Shown here: positions 61,475 through 64,000 of the stretch, one piece after another
Layout: each line of letters starts with the position of its first letter
How positions within the stretch are numbered: position 1 is the first letter of the stretch
Assembly (NCBI RefSeq): GCF_028623165.1
Contig: NZ_CP117772.1
Span: 744,001-808,000, forward strand
Source of the DNA: Nostoc sp. UHCC 0926
Lineage (GTDB): Bacteria; Cyanobacteriota; Cyanobacteriia; Cyanobacteriales; Nostocaceae
DNA length: 64,000 bases
Direction of reading: 5' to 3'
The notes under the pieces: generated by a model
Databases searched by the model: none
What the model was told of the DNA's origin: nothing
What the model saw: the letters and a program-made list of their open reading frames with translations, nothing else
Program-made: the position numbers and the translations under genes

Positions 61475-64000
61475 GCGACTTAATTAAAGATATTGCTAAT
61501 CTTTCTGTGGAGAAACGTGAGCTTCTTCTGCAACGACTCAGCCAGAAAAAAGAGAATACCTCTCGAACAAAAATCACGTCTCAAAGTCGAGATTCCAACA
61601 TTTTCCCTCTGTCTTTCGCCCAACAACGACTATGGTTCCTTGAACAGTTAGAGCCAGGAAACCCCTTTTACAATCAACCCGGCGTCGTGTGTCTGACAGG
61701 AGCGCTCAATGTAGCCGTACTAGAGCAAAGTTTTAATGAAATTATACGTCGCCATGAAGTCCTACGCACTACTTTTACTGTTGTCGAGCGGCAACCAGTC
61801 CAAGTCATCGCTTCGACTCTAGTATTAAAGCTGCCAGTAGTTGACTTACAAAAACTTCCTTACGCAGATCGTGAGAAAGAGGTTATGCGCGTCGCTACTA
61901 AGGAAGCTCAAATACCGTTCAACCTAGTAGAGGGTCCGCTACTGCGATGTACTCTCCTACAACTGGACGAGGCAGAATACGTGTTGCTGTTTACAATGCA
62001 TCACATTATCTCTGATGGCTGGTCAAAAGGGATACTCATTCGTGAAATGGCAGCGCTTTATGAAGCCTTTTCTACTGGACAACTTTCACCGTTAGCTGAA
62101 CTGCCAATCCAATATGCAGACTTCGCAGCTTGGCAGCGACAATGGTTGCAAGCAGAGATACTACAATCCCAGATATCTTACTGGAAAAAGCAGTTAGAGG
62201 GGGCATCGGCAACACTAGAGTTACCCACTGACTACCCACGGCCTGCCATTCAAACTTTCCGGGGTACTACTTATTCATTCGAGCTATCTGTCGAGCTATC
62301 ACAAGCCCTGAAGAAATTGAGCCAGCAGCAAGGAACTACCTTGTTTATGACTCTACTGGCAGCTTTTCAGACTTTGTTATGGCGATACACAGGGCAAGAA
62401 GATATTGTGGTCGGTTCACCCATTGCCAACCGCAATCGTGCGGACATAGAAGGGTTAATTGGATTTTTTGTTAATATCCTGGTACTGCGAACCAATTTGG
62501 CAGGTAATCCCACTTTCAAAGAGCTACTGACTCGTGTGCGGGAAATGGCATTGGGAGTTTATGCCCACCAAGATTTGCCTTTTGAGCAGTTAGTAGAAGA
62601 ACTGCAACCACAGCGTTCTTTGAATCATACGCCACTGTTCCAGGTGATGTTTGCGCTTCAAAATGCACCGATATCGGCATTAGAGTTGCCTGGTGTGACT
62701 TTAAGTCTTCTAGAAAGCGACAGTGGCAGTGCAAAGTTTGATTTGACCCTGGATGTGACAGAAACAGCACAAGGACTAGTTGGCATTCTGGAGTACAATA
62801 CTGACTTATTCGAGGCAGGCACTATCCGGCAAATGGCAGGGCATTTGCAAACGTTACTCTCTGGGATTGTCGCTAATCCACAGCAGCGACTCTCAGAGTT
62901 ACCGTTGTTAGCTGAAGTCGAGAAAGCGCTGTTAGTGAAGTGGAATGATACTCAGGCTGAGTATCCTAAAGACCAGTGTATTCATCAGTTGTTTGAAGCC
63001 CAGGTGGAACGGACACCCGATGCAGTGGCTGTGGTGTTTGAAGATGAGCAATTGACCTACTGTGAACTCAACGATCGCGCAAACCAACTGGCGCACTACC
63101 TGCGCTCCTTGGGAGTCAAAGCAGAGGTACTGGTGGGAATTTGTGTAGAGCGATCGCTCTCTATGGTCATCGGGCTGTTGGGCATCCTCAAAGCAGGAGG
63201 TGCTTATGTACCTCTCGACCCAATATATCCGAAAGAGCGATTGGCCCTCATGTTACAGGATGGTCAGATACCAGTTCTCTTGACCAAACAGGCACTGCTG
63301 AATGCACTTCCCAAAAACAAATTTAAAATCGTGTGTCTGGATTCAGACTGGACAATCATTGCCCAGGAAAGTCAAGAAGACCTGTTTAATCTAACTCAAC
63401 CTGAAAACTTAGCTTATCTAATTTATACTTCTGGCTCTACTGGAACCCCTAAGGGGGTAATGATACAGCATCGCTCTTTGGTGAACTATACCGAAACTGC
63501 ATGTTTAGAATATGAAATAAAATTGCAAGAGCGCATACTACAGTTTGCCTCAATCAGTTTCGATGCAGCAGCAGAAGAAATCTTTCCATGTCTTGTGCAA
63601 GGTGCTACCCTAGTACTACGCACTGATGCAATGTTGAATTCTATACAAAATTTCTTACAACAATGTCGTAATTTGGGACTGACAGTACTCGACTTGCCCA
63701 CAGCTTTTTGGCACCAAGTCACAGATGAAGTGTCTACTACGAATTTAACACTACCTGAAGCACTACGATTAGTTATCATAGGAGGCGAAAAAGCTGAACC
63801 CTCACGCCTAGAAGCTTGGCAGCAGCAAGTAGGTCAACGAGTGCGGTTGGTCAATAGCTACGGTCCCACAGAAACAACTATTGTGGCAACAATCTGCGAC
63901 TTGTGTGAGTCAATATCTGTTCAGACAGATAAGCGCGAATTGCCAATCGGGCAGGCAATTAGAAATACTGAAACTTACGTACTTGACCCTTATCTGCAAC
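61471..64000 (+). CDS. NRPS: C - A (incomplete at window end)
   Basis: Open from ATG 61471 to the window edge (843 codons). Helical docking-like leader (MSDLIKDIANLSVEKRELLL), condensation domain (about 45-490) with PLSFAQQRLWFLEQL and intact HHIISDGWS (about 176), then an adenylation domain from about 510 with QLTYCELNDRANQLAHYL, YTSGSTGTPKGVMIQHRS (about 656) and SYGPTETTIVAT. I read the pocket as D-A-E-L-I-G-S-I-V and cannot match it to a substrate. The gene continues with at least the rest of A and a PCP. Its coupling to the Asp-NRPS places its residue directly after aspartate. Confidence 0.92.
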   Translation, partial: MSDLIKDIANLSVEKRELLLQRLSQKKENTSRTKITSQSRDSNIFPLSFAQQRLWFLEQLEPGNPFYNQPGVVCLTGALNVAVLEQSFNEIIRRHEVLRTTFTVVERQPVQVIASTLVLKLPVVDLQKLPYADREKEVMRVATKEAQIPFNLVEGPLLRCTLLQLDEAEYVLLFTMHHIISDGWSKGILIREMAALYEAFSTGQLSPLAELPIQYADFAAWQRQWLQAEILQSQISYWKKQLEGASATLELPTDYPRPAIQTFRGTTYSFELSVELSQALKKLSQQQGTTLFMTLLAAFQTLLWRYTGQEDIVVGSPIANRNRADIEGLIGFFVNILVLRTNLAGNPTFKELLTRVREMALGVYAHQDLPFEQLVEELQPQRSLNHTPLFQVMFALQNAPISALELPGVTLSLLESDSGSAKFDLTLDVTETAQGLVGILEYNTDLFEAGTIRQMAGHLQTLLSGIVANPQQRLSELPLLAEVEKALLVKWNDTQAEYPKDQCIHQLFEAQVERTPDAVAVVFEDEQLTYCELNDRANQLAHYLRSLGVKAEVLVGICVERSLSMVIGLLGILKAGGAYVPLDPIYPKERLALMLQDGQIPVLLTKQALLNALPKNKFKIVCLDSDWTIIAQESQEDLFNLTQPENLAYLIYTSGSTGTPKGVMIQHRSLVNYTETACLEYEIKLQERILQFASISFDAAAEEIFPCLVQGATLVLRTDAMLNSIQNFLQQCRNLGLTVLDLPTAFWHQVTDEVSTTNLTLPEALRLVIIGGEKAEPSRLEAWQQQVGQRVRLVNSYGPTETTIVATICDLCESISVQTDKRELPIGQAIRNTETYVLDPYLQ

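Noticed and set aside
1..64000. tRNA, rRNA or CRISPR arrays
   Set aside because: I saw no cloverleaf-like or rRNA-like stretch and no regular repeat-spacer array while reading, but a covariance-model scan was not possible.

Overview
The window looks like chromosome (or a large plasmid) of a filamentous, probably heterocyst-forming cyanobacterium of the Nostoc/Tolypothrix/Scytonema type. Evidence from sequence: frequent HIP1 octamers (GCGATCGC), AT-rich spacers full of cyanobacterial short dispersed repeats and MITE-like elements, AAA_35/WD40-type signalling ATPases, a DUF3102 protein and FAAL-started NRPS/PKS genes. No tools were used; every family call is by eye.

Layout. (1) 1-4204: siderophore-type iron ABC importer (two FecCD permeases, FecE ATPase, FecB lipoprotein), followed by an acyl-CoA-dehydrogenase-like flavoprotein (4459-5679). 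(2) 5680-13205: accessory zone with a transposase relic, two AAA_35 ATPases (one with its WD40 propeller deleted), and a membrane protein next to an IS630-type orfA between inverted repeats. (3) 13206-20156: a small biosynthetic island: truncated MysC-like N-terminus, O-methyltransferase, TauD-type dioxygenase and a short NRPS (half C - A(Gly code) - PCP - TE). (4) 20157-34843: mobile and decaying DNA: SWIM-domain fragment, DUF938 methyltransferase, a full group II intron head-to-head with a 187-nt remnant of another, a conjugative T4SS block in which three of four genes carry a disabling mutation, an IS5/IS1031 element broken by a MITE, an HNH gene, an IS4-type transposase and an IS66 relic. 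(5) 34852-38986: CmlA-like metallo-hydrolase, four-helix-bundle pseudogene, MbtH protein and two small conserved-looking hypotheticals. (6) 40702-41451: DUF3102 protein. (7) 42135-64000 (runs off the window): a large lipopeptide assembly line on the + strand.

How it may work together (inference). The assembly line reads FAAL-ACP-C-A(Orn-like code)-nMT-PCP, then KS-AT(malonyl)-cMT-KR-ACP, then C-TauD, then a cupin/JmjC oxygenase (frameshifted), then degenerate C-A(Asp code)-PCP, then C-A-(continues). A TauD-type hydroxylase next to a module with an aspartate code and a C domain lacking HHxxxDG is the arrangement described for beta-hydroxyaspartate siderophores, and the window also holds a FecBCDE importer and an MbtH protein. 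The best reading is a fatty-acylated, beta-hydroxyaspartate-containing siderophore of the cyanochelin kind, with an unusual split module: the C-TauD protein supplies the active condensation and hydroxylase domains, and the next protein supplies a non-catalytic C-like domain plus the aspartate A-PCP.
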